Source: Pseudomonadota bacterium (GTDB lineage: Bacteria; Pseudomonadota; Alphaproteobacteria; Rhizobiales; Xanthobacteraceae). Taken from it: a stretch of 64,000 nt of DNA. Below are positions 18,161-26,192 of this stretch, one piece after another. The DNA lies in contig JAFEFL010000027.1 in the NCBI GenBank assembly GCA_018240595.1, forward strand, positions 165,043-229,042, read 5' to 3'. A program made the translations under genes and the position numbers. Numbering within the stretch: position 1 is the first letter of the stretch; each line of letters starts with the position of its first letter. The notes beneath the pieces were generated by a model. That model searched no databases and was not told the DNA's origin. It worked only from the letters and a program-made list of their open reading frames with translations.

Positions 18161-19173
18161 AGCAGAAGAAACAGAAGAAGCAGAAGAAGCAGAAGAAGCA
18201 GAAGGCGCCCGACGTGGCCTTGTTTGGTATCGACGAGATCGAAGACGCCGCGCGCCTCGTCTACCGGCAAATGCGGCCGACGCCGCAATATGTCTGGCCG
18301 CTGCTCGGCGAGCGCGCCGGCGCCACGGTCTTCGTCAAGCACGAGAACCACACGCCGACCGGCGCCTTCAAGGTGCGCGGCGGCATCACCTTCATCGACT
18401 GGCTCAAGCGCACGCACCCGGACGTGCCCGGCATCGTCACGGCGACGCGGGGCAATCACGGCCAGAGCCAGGCCCGCGCCGCCACCGCGGCCGGGCTGAA
18501 GGCCAAGATCCTGGTGCCGTTCGGTAATTCGGTCGAGAAGAACGCGGCAATGCGCGCCTTCGGCGCCGACCTCATTGAATTCGGCAGCGACTTCGACGAG
18601 GCCCGCCTCGAGGCGATGCGGCTGGCCAAGGTCGAGGGCCTGTTCCCCGTACCGCCGTTCCATCGCGAGCTGGCGCGCGGCGTCGCCACCTACGCCCTCG
18701 AACTTTTCAACGAAGCGCGCGACCTCGACACCGTCTATGTGCCGATCGGCTGCGGCTCGGGCATCTGCGGCGTCATCGCCGTGCGCGACGCGCTCGGGCT
18801 GGCCACCGAGGTCGTCGGCGTCGTCTCGACCGAGGCGGCCGGCGCCAAATTGTCGTTCGAGGCCGGCAAGCTGATCGAGACCAATTCGGCCAACACCATC
18901 GCCGACGGCATGGCGGTGCGCGTGCCCGTGCAGGAAGCTTTCGACATCTATTCCAAGGGCGCGAGCCGTATCGTCGCGGTGACCGACGACGAGATCGGCG
19001 CGGCTATGCGCTTTCTCTATCGCGACACGCACAATCTCGCAGAAGGCGCCGGCGCCGCGGCGCTCGCCGCCCTGCTCCAGGAGAAGGACAAGATGCGCGG
19101 CAAGAAGGTCGGCATCGTCCTGTCCGGCGGCAATGTCGATATGCCGCTTTATGCGAAAATACTCGCCGGCTGA
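18157..19173 (+). CDS. Threonine/serine dehydratase-like PLP enzyme with a Lys/Gln-repeat N-terminus
   Basis: This is a fold-type II PLP enzyme. The Schiff-base lysine is K72 in PTGAFKVRGG, the substrate loop is TATRGNHGQSQA, the PLP-phosphate loop is GCGSGICG, and the C-terminal segment is LSGGNVDM. No ACT domain follows, so it resembles catabolic rather than feedback-controlled dehydratases. The GTG at 18157 overlaps the preceding stop as GTGA and gives 338 residues, beginning with five copies of a Lys-Gln-Lys unit encoded by 9-bp tandem repeats. A second GTG at 18214 would give a normal N-terminus without the repeat. Deamination of Thr, Ser or a related hydroxy-amino acid is likely. Confidence 0.9.
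   Translation: MKQKKQKKQKKQKKQKAPDVALFGIDEIEDAARLVYRQMRPTPQYVWPLLGERAGATVFVKHENHTPTGAFKVRGGITFIDWLKRTHPDVPGIVTATRGNHGQSQARAATAAGLKAKILVPFGNSVEKNAAMRAFGADLIEFGSDFDEARLEAMRLAKVEGLFPVPPFHRELARGVATYALELFNEARDLDTVYVPIGCGSGICGVIAVRDALGLATEVVGVVSTEAAGAKLSFEAGKLIETNSANTIADGMAVRVPVQEAFDIYSKGASRIVAVTDDEIGAAMRFLYRDTHNLAEGAGAAALAALLQEKDKMRGKKVGIVLSGGNVDMPLYAKILAG
18160..18204 (+). repeat. Tandem 9-bp coding repeat (AAGCAGAAG x5)
   Basis: Five consecutive 9-base units, four identical AAGCAGAAG and one AAACAGAAG, span 45 bp at the asparaginase-dehydratase junction. In the dehydratase frame each encodes Lys-Gln-Lys. Because the unit is a multiple of three, copy-number change would alter length but not frame. 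Confidence 0.9.
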
Positions 19174-19193
19174 GAATCCCCGAGGAGAACGCG

Positions 19194-19901
19194 ATGAACG
19201 CCTTCGAGCATCCGCTCATCAAGAAAGGCATGCCGCTGCAACTCGCCAAGCGGCGCGCGATGATCGCCGCCGGCGGCAAGCCGCTGGGCTGGAAGGTCGG
19301 CCTCGGCGCGCCGGCCCTGATGCAAAAGGTCGGCATCGCCGCGCCGATCGTCGGCTTCCTGATGCAAAGCGCACAGATCAAATCCGGCGGCAGCGTATCG
19401 TTGAAGGGATATGTGCGGCCGGTGGCCGAGCCGGAAATCGCCGTACGCATGGCGGCAACGCCCGCGCCTGGCGCGTCGGCCGACGCGGTGCGCGCCGCGA
19501 TCAAGGAGATCATGCCGGCGATAGAAATCGCCGACATGGACCCGGTGCCGACGCCGGACAATCTCGACGTCATCCTCGAGGGCGACGTGTTCCAGCGCCA
19601 TGTCGTCATCGGCCAGACCACGCGCGCCGGCGGCAGCATCGACGGCCTCACTTCGCGCGTCACGCGGCGCGGCGCGCTCATCAACACCACGACCGATCCG
19701 GAAGCGCTCACCGGCAAGGTCGTCGATATCGTCGCTCATGTCGCGGCCACGCTCGCCGCCTATGGCGAACAGTTGTCGGCCGGCGACGTCATCATTACCG
19801 GCTCGATCACGCCGCCGCAGATGCTGGAGGCGGACGACAGCGCCTTCGTTCACGCACTCGATCCGGTCGGCGAGGTCTCCATCCGCTTCGATTGGAGCTG
19901 A
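19194..19901 (+). CDS. 2-keto-4-pentenoate hydratase/fumarylacetoacetase-like protein
   Basis: This 235-residue protein belongs to the hydratase/decarboxylase branch of the FAH superfamily, which acts on 2-oxo acids with a divalent metal. Visible family features are GWKVGLGAPALMQKVG, VRPVAEPEIAVRM (metal-binding E-x-E type strand), the middle EIADMD, and the terminal VIITGSITPPQ loop. A GAGGAG site precedes the ATG, 20 bp after the dehydratase stop. Together with the asparaginase-like and dehydratase genes it may process a 2-oxo acid produced by deamination; that pathway is inference. Confidence 0.86.
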   Translation: MNAFEHPLIKKGMPLQLAKRRAMIAAGGKPLGWKVGLGAPALMQKVGIAAPIVGFLMQSAQIKSGGSVSLKGYVRPVAEPEIAVRMAATPAPGASADAVRAAIKEIMPAIEIADMDPVPTPDNLDVILEGDVFQRHVVIGQTTRAGGSIDGLTSRVTRRGALINTTTDPEALTGKVVDIVAHVAATLAAYGEQLSAGDVIITGSITPPQMLEADDSAFVHALDPVGEVSIRFDWS

Positions 19902-19963
19902 CGCGAACGCGAACCCCGGAGCGGTCGCCGCCCCGGGGCGCGCCTTACGTCCGTGTCCGCTGC

Positions 19964-21052
19964 TCAGCTCTTCGCGCGCATCTTGATCTGGAAGCTGTCG
20001 AAGCCGATCTCGGCGACCTGCAGCCAGGCGTAGGACTGCGACCGGAACTGCACCAGGCTTTCATACATCTTCTTGAAATGCGGATTGGTCTTCGACAGGT
20101 CGTCGTAGACCGCAGTCGCAGCCTTGAAGCAGTCTTCGAGAACCGGCTGCGGGAAGGCGCGAAGCTGAGCGCCCGCCGCGGCCAGCCGCAGCAGGGCTTG
20201 CGGATTGACGGCGTCGTATTTCGACACAGTCCAGAGCCAGGCGTCGTTCGACGCCGTGATGATCGCCGACTGGTAATGCTTCGGCAGTTCGTTCCATTTG
20301 GCGAGGTTGATGAGGTTGTGGCCCTGCCCGCAACCTTCCCACCAGCCCGGGTAGTAGTAGTACTTGGCGACTTTCACGAAACCGAGTTTCTCGTCGTCAT
20401 AGGGGCCGACCCATTCGGCGGCGTCGATCGTGCCCTTCTCGAGCGCGGGATAGATGTCGCCCGCCGCGATCTGCTGCGGCACCGTGCCGAGCTTCGCCAG
20501 GATCGTGCCGGCGAAACCGCCGACCCGGAATTTCAATCCCTTGAGATCGTCGGTGGTGTTGATCTCCTTGCGGAACCAGCCGCCCATCTGCGCGCCGGTG
20601 TTGCCCGCCGCGAAGCCGATGCAGTTGAACTCCTTGAGCAGGTCGTTGAGCATGTCCTCGCCGCCGCCATGACGGACCCACGCGATCATCATGCGGGTAT
20701 TGAGGCCGAAGGGCAGCGCGGTGCCGAAGGTGAAGGCCGGGTTCTTGCCGAAGTAGTAGTAGAGCGCGGTGTTGCCCATCTCCACCGTGCCGTTCTGCAC
20801 GGCGTCCAGCACCTGCAGCCCGGGCACGATCTCGCCGGCCGCGAACGGCTGCACCTGGAATTTCTGGTCGGTGATCTCGCCGATCCGCTTGGCGAAGTAT
20901 TCGCAGCCGCCGTACAGCGTATCGAGCGACTTCGGCCAACTGGCCGTGAGCCGCCACTTGATGGTCGGCGACGATTGCGCGATCGCCGGCGCAGCGATCG
21001 CCGAACCGGCGAGTCCAACGCCGGCCGCTTTCAGGAATTGACGACGTTTCAT
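19964..21052 (-). CDS. TRAP transporter substrate-binding protein (DctP family)
   Basis: This is a 362-residue periplasmic binding protein. The N-terminus MKRRQFLKAAGVGLAG is a twin-arginine signal, suggesting it is exported folded, with cleavage after about residue 26 (AAPAIAQ). The body has the DctP pattern: KWRLTASWPKS, FAAGEIVPGLQVLDAVQNGTVEMG, the arginine strand LKGLKFRVGGFAG, and WVGPYDDEKLGF. Members with this sequence style bind 2-oxo acids or similar carboxylates. No DctQ/DctM permease genes are nearby, so it is an orphan binding protein here. A GAGGGG site precedes the ATG. Confidence 0.93.
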   Translation of the reverse strand: MKRRQFLKAAGVGLAGSAIAAPAIAQSSPTIKWRLTASWPKSLDTLYGGCEYFAKRIGEITDQKFQVQPFAAGEIVPGLQVLDAVQNGTVEMGNTALYYYFGKNPAFTFGTALPFGLNTRMMIAWVRHGGGEDMLNDLLKEFNCIGFAAGNTGAQMGGWFRKEINTTDDLKGLKFRVGGFAGTILAKLGTVPQQIAAGDIYPALEKGTIDAAEWVGPYDDEKLGFVKVAKYYYYPGWWEGCGQGHNLINLAKWNELPKHYQSAIITASNDAWLWTVSKYDAVNPQALLRLAAAGAQLRAFPQPVLEDCFKAATAVYDDLSKTNPHFKKMYESLVQFRSQSYAWLQVAEIGFDSFQIKMRAKS

Positions 21053-21270
21053 GGCGTTTCCCCTCTGTTAAATCGGTCCGCCGACCCGGGGAGACTTCAG
21101 CCGTGAATGTCAGTCCTTCAATTTCCCTCTGTCTGCTTTGTATGCAGGCTTTTATGCATTCCGGTATTCCGACCTCCGCAGTTCTCCTACGTGCCGGCGC
21201 CCGACAGCGGCGATCTTAGACCTTTCCGCGCGAAGCGAAAGCGCCGATCTATGCGGCGACGCGTTCCACA

Positions 21271-21298
21271 ACGGCCGTTGATCTCGATCAACGGCCGT
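21271..21298. promoter_or_regulatory. FNR/FixK-type box inside a perfect 28-bp palindrome
   Basis: The core TTGAT-CTCG-ATCAA (21278-21291) is a perfect match to the FNR/FixK consensus TTGAT-N4-ATCAA. It lies inside a larger perfect inverted repeat with 12-bp arms (ACGGCCGTTGAT and its complement) around CTCG. It is 45 bp upstream of the AhpD-like gene and about 220 bp upstream of the divergent TRAP binding protein gene. Control by oxygen through a CRP/FNR-family regulator is likely. Confidence 0.7.
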
Positions 21299-21342
21299 CG
21301 CCCCGGCGCCGCTAAGTTCGCTTCCGGACGGAGGTGCGCCCG

Positions 21343-21702
21343 ATGAAGCAGTGGACCGATCATCTCAACGAGATCAAGGCGCTGATGCGAACCTTGCGCG
21401 GCGACACACCGGACGTGATGAAGGCGTTCTCGGGTCTCGCGCAGGCGGCGCTCAAGCCGCAGGCGCTGGATGCCAAGACCAAGGAGTTGGTCGCGCTCGG
21501 CATCTCGGTGGCGATCCGCTGCGACGACTGCATCGGCTTCCACGTCAAGGCCGCCCTAGAACACGGCGCCACTCGCGAGGAAGTGATCGAGACGCTCGGC
21601 ATGGCGATCTACATGGGTGCCGGGCCGTCGGTGATGTACGCCACACACGCGCTCGAGGCTTACGAGCAATTCAAGCCCGAAGCATCGACCAGCGCGGCCT
21701 GA
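21343..21702 (+). CDS. Carboxymuconolactone decarboxylase/AhpD-like protein
   Basis: This is a 119-residue all-helical CMD-fold protein. It carries the redox AhpD-type signature: E48 in KTKELVALG, then C60-D-D-C63 and H67 in RCDDCIGFHVKAAL. The CxxC plus histidine suggests peroxidase-reductase or disulfide chemistry rather than lactone decarboxylation. The ATG at 21343 is preceded by GGAGG at 8 bases, which decides the start. A perfect FNR/FixK box stands 45 bp upstream, so expression probably changes with oxygen. No peroxiredoxin partner gene is adjacent. Confidence 0.92.
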   Translation: MKQWTDHLNEIKALMRTLRGDTPDVMKAFSGLAQAALKPQALDAKTKELVALGISVAIRCDDCIGFHVKAALEHGATREEVIETLGMAIYMGAGPSVMYATHALEAYEQFKPEASTSAA

Positions 21703-21849
21703 CGGCGCGGCAAACGCGCTCCCCGGTATACTTACCCTGCGTCAGGCACTTTTTTGGAACCGACTTTGGTCGCGCCTGGCCGCGCGTTGCGGATCGCGTC
21801 CGAGGCACCATCTCCGATGCGGGGATTTCATCAACCGCTCGAGGACGCC

Positions 21850-22935
21850 ATGTCGCTTTTCTCAAAGGCCACGCTTGGCCCGCTGACTCTGCAAAATCAT
21901 CTCGTGATGGCGCCGCTCACGCGCAGCCGCGCCATTGGCAACGTACCGAACGACCTGATGGCCGAATATTACGCGCAACGTGCCGGGCTTGGCCTGCTCA
22001 TCACCGAAGGCACCTCGCCGTCGCCGAACGGCCTCGGCTATGCGCGCATTCCCGGCATCTACTCGGCCGAGCAGGTCGCCGGCTGGAAAAAGGTCACGGA
22101 CGCCGTGCATGCGAAGGGCGCCAAGATTTTCGTGCAATTGATGCATACCGGTCGCATCGCGCATCCGCTCAATCTGCCGGCCGGCGCCAAGGTGGTCGCG
22201 CCGTCGGCCGTCGCGGCCGCGGGCCAGATGTACACCGACGCCGAAGGCATGAAGGATCAGCCGGTGCCGCACGCCCTCACCGAGGCCGAACTTGCGGCAA
22301 CGCGCGAGGAATATGTCACGGCGGCCAAGAACGCGATCGCCGCCGGCTTCGACGGCATCGAGCTGCACGCCGCCAACGGCTACCTGCTCGAACAGTTCAT
22401 CCGCCCGAACTCGAACATCCGCACCGACAAATACGGCGGCTCGATCGAGAACCGCGCCCGCTTCGTCATCGAAGTCGCGGAAGCGACCGCCGCCGCGATC
22501 GGCAAGGATAAGGTCGGCATCCGTCTGTCGCCCTACGGCGTGTTCAACGACATGCCGCTCTATCCGGAAATGGAAACCGACTACGCCTATCTCGCGGACA
22601 AGCTCAACGAGGTCGGCCTTGTCTACGTGCACCTCGTCGATCATTCGCCGCAGGGCGCGCCGGAAGTGCCGGCTTCGATCAAGCAGACCTTCCGCGACAA
22701 GTTCAAACGCACGCTGATCCTGTCCGGCGGCTACGACGTGAAGCGCGCGGAAGCCGATCTCGCCGCCGGCAAGGCGGACCTGATCGCGGTCGGCCGGCCG
22801 ATCCTCGCCAACCCGGACCTGATCGCGCGCTGGAAGGCGGATGCCGAGCAGAATGCGCCCGACGCCAACACTTTCTATACGCCGGGCCCGAAGGGCTACA
22901 CCGACTATCCGACCCTGACCAAAGAGCCGGCCTGA
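21850..22935 (+). CDS. Old yellow enzyme family alkene reductase (NADH:flavin oxidoreductase)
   Basis: This is a 361-residue FMN-dependent TIM-barrel ene-reductase. Family features are NHLVMAPLTRSRA near the N-terminus, FVQLMHTGRIAHP, the substrate-binding His-Asn pair in ELHAANGYLLEQF, the loop TDKYGGSIENRARF, and the FMN-phosphate segment LILSGGYD...AVGRPILANP. These enzymes reduce activated C=C bonds of enones and nitro compounds using NAD(P)H. The ATG at 21850 follows GAGG and gives the standard MSLFSKATLG start; a longer in-frame reading upstream is not supported. It is followed by a strong terminator. Confidence 0.94.
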   Translation: MSLFSKATLGPLTLQNHLVMAPLTRSRAIGNVPNDLMAEYYAQRAGLGLLITEGTSPSPNGLGYARIPGIYSAEQVAGWKKVTDAVHAKGAKIFVQLMHTGRIAHPLNLPAGAKVVAPSAVAAAGQMYTDAEGMKDQPVPHALTEAELAATREEYVTAAKNAIAAGFDGIELHAANGYLLEQFIRPNSNIRTDKYGGSIENRARFVIEVAEATAAAIGKDKVGIRLSPYGVFNDMPLYPEMETDYAYLADKLNEVGLVYVHLVDHSPQGAPEVPASIKQTFRDKFKRTLILSGGYDVKRAEADLAAGKADLIAVGRPILANPDLIARWKADAEQNAPDANTFYTPGPKGYTDYPTLTKEPA

Positions 22936-22978
22936 TTTCGGCACGGCTGGGCTGGTCAAGTCGGTCCCGTCACGACAT

Positions 22979-23010
22979 AAGCATCCGCGCGATAGCGCGG
23001 ATGCTTTTCT
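22979..23010 (+). terminator. Intrinsic terminator after the old yellow enzyme gene
   Basis: AAGCATCCGCGC (22979-22990) pairs perfectly with GCGCGGATGCTT (22995-23006) around a GATA loop, and the 3' side continues TTTTCTTGTT. It begins about 44 bases after the stop codon. This is one of the most convincing intrinsic terminators in the window. Confidence 0.9.
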
Positions 23011-23031
23011 TGTTAATGAGAGACCGAACGC

Positions 23032-23709
23032 GTGCTGCCCTGGAAAGTGCTCGATACCGCCCCGGTGCCCGGCGGACGCAAGGAACTGCGCCTCAAGCAG
23101 CGCGGCAAGGAATTCGTCATCATGCTCGACAAGCAAGAGCTGATGAGCAGCTATCTGAGCGTCACCGAGAAGGCGCTGGCGACCTTCGGCTGCGAGGCCA
23201 TCAAGACGCGCGAGAAACCACGCGTGCTGATTGGCGGCCTCGGCATGGGCTACACCTTGCACGCAACGCTGAAAGTTCTCGGCGACAAGGCCGAGATTCT
23301 CGTCGCCGAACTGGTGCCTGCTGTCGTCAGATGGGCGCGCGGGCCGTTGGCGCATCTCATCAATGGCAGCCTGGACGATCCGCGTGTCGCTGTTCACGAG
23401 ATCGATGTCGGCGAACTGATCCGCGGCAAGAAGGCGGCCTATGACGCCATCCTGCTCGATGTCGATAACGGCCCGGACGGGCTGACCCGCAGCGCCAATG
23501 ATGCGCTGTATGACACGGCAGGCCTCGCCGCCGCGCATCAGGCCTTGCGCAAAGGCGGCGTGCTGGCGGTGTGGTCGTCCACGCCCGACGCGAAATTCAC
23601 GGCGCGGCTGAAGAAGGCCGGCTTCGCCGTCAAGGAATTCCCGTTGCGTGCCAATGGCCCGCATGGCGGCGCCAAGCACTTCATCTGGACGGCGACGAAG
23701 GCCGGGTAG
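23032..23709 (+). CDS. Spermidine synthase-like class I methyltransferase-fold protein
   Basis: This 225-residue protein contains the Rossmann core of the SpeE/methyltransferase superfamily. The nucleotide loop is VLIGGLGMGYTLHATL, an acidic strand end is EILVAELVPAVVRWA, and the catalytic-site strand is YDAILLDVDNGPDGL. It is shorter than true spermidine synthases (about 280 aa) and lacks their N-terminal tyrosine/glutamine substrate motif, so polyamine synthesis is not certain. The start is GTG with GAGAG upstream. It precedes tldD by 149 bp, containing a dispersed repeat. Confidence 0.82.
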   Translation: MLPWKVLDTAPVPGGRKELRLKQRGKEFVIMLDKQELMSSYLSVTEKALATFGCEAIKTREKPRVLIGGLGMGYTLHATLKVLGDKAEILVAELVPAVVRWARGPLAHLINGSLDDPRVAVHEIDVGELIRGKKAAYDAILLDVDNGPDGLTRSANDALYDTAGLAAAHQALRKGGVLAVWSSTPDAKFTARLKKAGFAVKEFPLRANGPHGGAKHFIWTATKAG

Positions 23710-23732
23710 GGCCGCCCTTTATTCCAACGGGT

Positions 23733-23777
23733 TTGCTTCACGCGAACCGGAAGCCCGCTTCGCTCGAAAACCCTGCG
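23733..23777. repeat. GCGAACCGG dispersed repeat, copy 2
   Basis: This segment contains CACGCGAACCGGAAGCCCGC followed by TTCGCTCGAAAACC and matches the copy at 17553-17600. It starts just after the SpeE-like gene and could fold through GGTTT/AAACC ends. Confidence 0.6.
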
Positions 23778-23858
23778 CCCCTCGCCAAATCGCCTTATTG
23801 TGCCTATCTCTTGGGGACCCGCTCCCCTCCTTTGCGGGCCTTTCCAGGAGATTTCGCC

Positions 23859-25280
23859 ATGGATCCAGCCGCTTCCTCCCTGATCGACCGTGCCGGCCTC
23901 GACAAGGGCAAGGTGCGCGAACTGGTCGGCCGCGGCCTGGAAGGCGCCGACGACGGCGAATTGTTCCTCGAATACAAGCAGACCGAGGCTTTGGCCTTCG
24001 ACAATGGCCGCCTCAAGCAGGCGACCTACGACACCACGCAGGGTTTCGGCCTGCGCGCCGTGAAGGACGAAGCGGTCGGCTACGCCCACGCCTCCGACCT
24101 GTCGGAAGGCGCGCTCGCCCGCGCCGCCGATGCCGTGCGTGCGGTCAAGGGCGGCTACAGCGGCCAATACGCCGAAGCGCCCGGCCGCACCAACCGCAAG
24201 CTCTATGACGACGTGAACCCGCTCGGCACGCCGACCTTCGAGTCCAAGGTCAAGCTGCTCGAGACCATCGACGCCTATGCCCGCGCCAAGGACCCGCGCG
24301 TGCGCCAGGTCACCGCCTCGATCGCCGCGACCTGGCAGGTCGTCGAGATCCTGCGCGGCGACGGCGAGACCTATCGCGACATCCGTCCCCTCGTGCGCCT
24401 CAATGTTTCTGTCGTCGCCGGCGACGGCGACCGCCAGGAGACCGGCAGCTACGGCGTCGGCGGCCGCGAGGGCTATGAGCGCTTCATCGAACCGTCGATG
24501 TGGCAGACGGCGGTCGACGAGGCCGTGCGTCAGGCCATGGTCAATCTCACCGCGGTCGCCGCGCCGGCCGGCGAAATGGATGTCGTGCTGGCCTCCGGCT
24601 GGCCGGGGGTGATGCTGCACGAAGCCGTCGGCCACGGCCTCGAAGGCGACTTCAACCGCAAGAAGACTTCCGCTTTCGCCGGCTTGATGGGCCAGCAGGT
24701 CGCCGCCAAGGGCGTCACCGTGATCGACGACGGCACTGTGCAGCAGCGCCGCGGCTCGCTCACCATCGACGATGAAGGCACGCCGACCAACCGCACCGTG
24801 CTGATCGAGGACGGCATTCTCGTCGGCTACATGCAGGACCGCCAGAACGCGCGCCTGATGGGCATGAAGCCGACCGGCAACGGCCGGCGCGAGTCGCATG
24901 CGCATGTGCCGATGCCGCGCATGACCAACACCGCGATGCTCGCCGGCGACAAGGAGCCGGCCGAAATCATCGCCTCGGTGAAGAACGGCCTCTATGCCGT
25001 CAACTTCGGCGGCGGCCAGGTCGATATCACCTCGGGCAAATACGTGTTCCAGTGCACCGAGGCTTACAAGATCGAGAACGGCAAGATCACCGCGCCGGTC
25101 AAGGGCGCGATGCTGATCGGCAACGGCCCGACCGACCTGCATCGCATCACCATGATCGGCAACGACTTCGCGCTCGATCCGGGCATCGGCACCTGCGGCA
25201 AGAACGGCCAGGGCGTGCCGGTCGGCGTCGGCCAGCCGAGCTTGCGCATGGACAAGATCACCGTCGGCGGGACTGCCTGA
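23859..25280 (+). CDS. tldD: Metalloprotease TldD
   Basis: TldD forms the catalytic half of the TldD/TldE metalloprotease, which matures peptides such as microcins and removes damaged or unfolded peptides. The 473 residues match the family length. The zinc motif is HEAVGH (H254, E255, H259), and the later conserved cysteine lies in KYVFQCTEAYK. Other signature blocks are FGLRAVKDEAVGYAH, the SGKYVFQ strand and GNDFALDPGIGTCGKNGQG at the end. The start ATG has an AGGAG site 8 bases upstream. The stop overlaps lepB by one base. The TldE/PmbA partner is not in the window. Confidence 0.97.
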   Translation: MDPAASSLIDRAGLDKGKVRELVGRGLEGADDGELFLEYKQTEALAFDNGRLKQATYDTTQGFGLRAVKDEAVGYAHASDLSEGALARAADAVRAVKGGYSGQYAEAPGRTNRKLYDDVNPLGTPTFESKVKLLETIDAYARAKDPRVRQVTASIAATWQVVEILRGDGETYRDIRPLVRLNVSVVAGDGDRQETGSYGVGGREGYERFIEPSMWQTAVDEAVRQAMVNLTAVAAPAGEMDVVLASGWPGVMLHEAVGHGLEGDFNRKKTSAFAGLMGQQVAAKGVTVIDDGTVQQRRGSLTIDDEGTPTNRTVLIEDGILVGYMQDRQNARLMGMKPTGNGRRESHAHVPMPRMTNTAMLAGDKEPAEIIASVKNGLYAVNFGGGQVDITSGKYVFQCTEAYKIENGKITAPVKGAMLIGNGPTDLHRITMIGNDFALDPGIGTCGKNGQGVPVGVGQPSLRMDKITVGGTA

Positions 25281-26059
25281 TGACCACCGAGACCGCTCCC
25301 GTGACCAAGTCACCGTCGCGCCTGCGCAGCCTCGGCAAGGGCGTCGTCGATATCGTGTCGATCGTGCTGGCGGTGACCATCGCCAAGACCGCGCTCGCCG
25401 AACCGTTCTACGTGCCGTCGGGCTCGATGGAGCCGACGCTGCTGATCGGCGACGAACTGCTCGCCACCAAATTCGCCTATGGCTACTCGACCGCGTCGCT
25501 GCCCGCGGTGATCACGCTGCCGCAGAGCGAGCGGCTGTTCGGAGCGCTGCCCAAGCGCGGCGACGTCGTCGTGTTCCGCTGGCCCGGCGACCGCTCGCAG
25601 GTCTGGGTCAAGCGCGTCATCGGCCTGCCCGGCGATCACATCCGGCTCGAGAACGGCGTCGTCTTCATCAACGGCGAAGCCGTGACGATCACGCCCGACG
25701 GCGCCGGCGAGGCCGAGAACGAAGACGGCTCGCAGGCCAAGGCGGCGCGCTTCATCGAAACCCTGCCCGGCGGCCGCAAGCACGTCATCTTCAAGCTGTC
25801 GGGCTACGATCCGCTCGACAACATGCCGGATACTCTGGTGCCGGCGGGTCATGTCTTTGTCATGGGCGACAACCGCGACAATTCGGCCGATTCGCGGGTG
25901 CCGCTGCGCGCCGGCGGCGTCGGTCTGCTGCCGACCGCCGATCTCATCGGCCGCGTCGATGCCATTGTCGGCTCGTGGGATCTCGGCATGAAGGATCAGC
26001 CGGTGTGGACCTGGCCGAAGGGTTTGCGGCTGTCGCGGTTTTTCTCGAGCGTGCAGTAG
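25280..26059 (+). CDS. lepB: Signal peptidase I
   Basis: This inner-membrane protease cleaves signal peptides of Sec and Tat substrates. The 259 residues have one N-terminal membrane helix (about 22-40). The catalytic serine is S49 in VPSGSMEPTLL, the general-base lysine is K111 in WVKRVIGLPGD, and the C-terminal box is FVMGDNRDNSADSR. Its ATG shares one base with the tldD stop (TGATG). Whether this is the main or a second LepB of the organism cannot be told; alphaproteobacteria often carry lepB beside rnc and era instead. Confidence 0.95.
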   Translation: MTTETAPVTKSPSRLRSLGKGVVDIVSIVLAVTIAKTALAEPFYVPSGSMEPTLLIGDELLATKFAYGYSTASLPAVITLPQSERLFGALPKRGDVVVFRWPGDRSQVWVKRVIGLPGDHIRLENGVVFINGEAVTITPDGAGEAENEDGSQAKAARFIETLPGGRKHVIFKLSGYDPLDNMPDTLVPAGHVFVMGDNRDNSADSRVPLRAGGVGLLPTADLIGRVDAIVGSWDLGMKDQPVWTWPKGLRLSRFFSSVQ

Positions 26060-26080
26060 AAGCAAACGGCCCCACAAGAC

Positions 26081-26169
26081 TGTCATGCGCGGGCTTGACC
26101 CGCGCATCCCGCTTAGGTGGGCACGGTGCGCTCCTAAGCGGGATCACCGGGACAAGCCGGGTGATGACA
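26081..26169. repeat. Composite palindromic intergenic element
   Basis: Terminal TGTCAT and ATGACA (26081-26086, 26164-26169) enclose three hairpins. The first is ATGCGCGGG...CCCGCGCAT (26085-26107), the second is CCCGCTTAGG...CCTAAGCGGG (about 26108-26142), and the third is an imperfect ATCACC...GGTGAT (about 26143-26165). The form resembles REP-like intergenic elements common in Hyphomicrobiales. It lies between the convergent lepB and PAN-domain genes. Confidence 0.65.
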
Positions 26170-26192
26170 AGAAAGAGTGACGGCGCGCCCCG

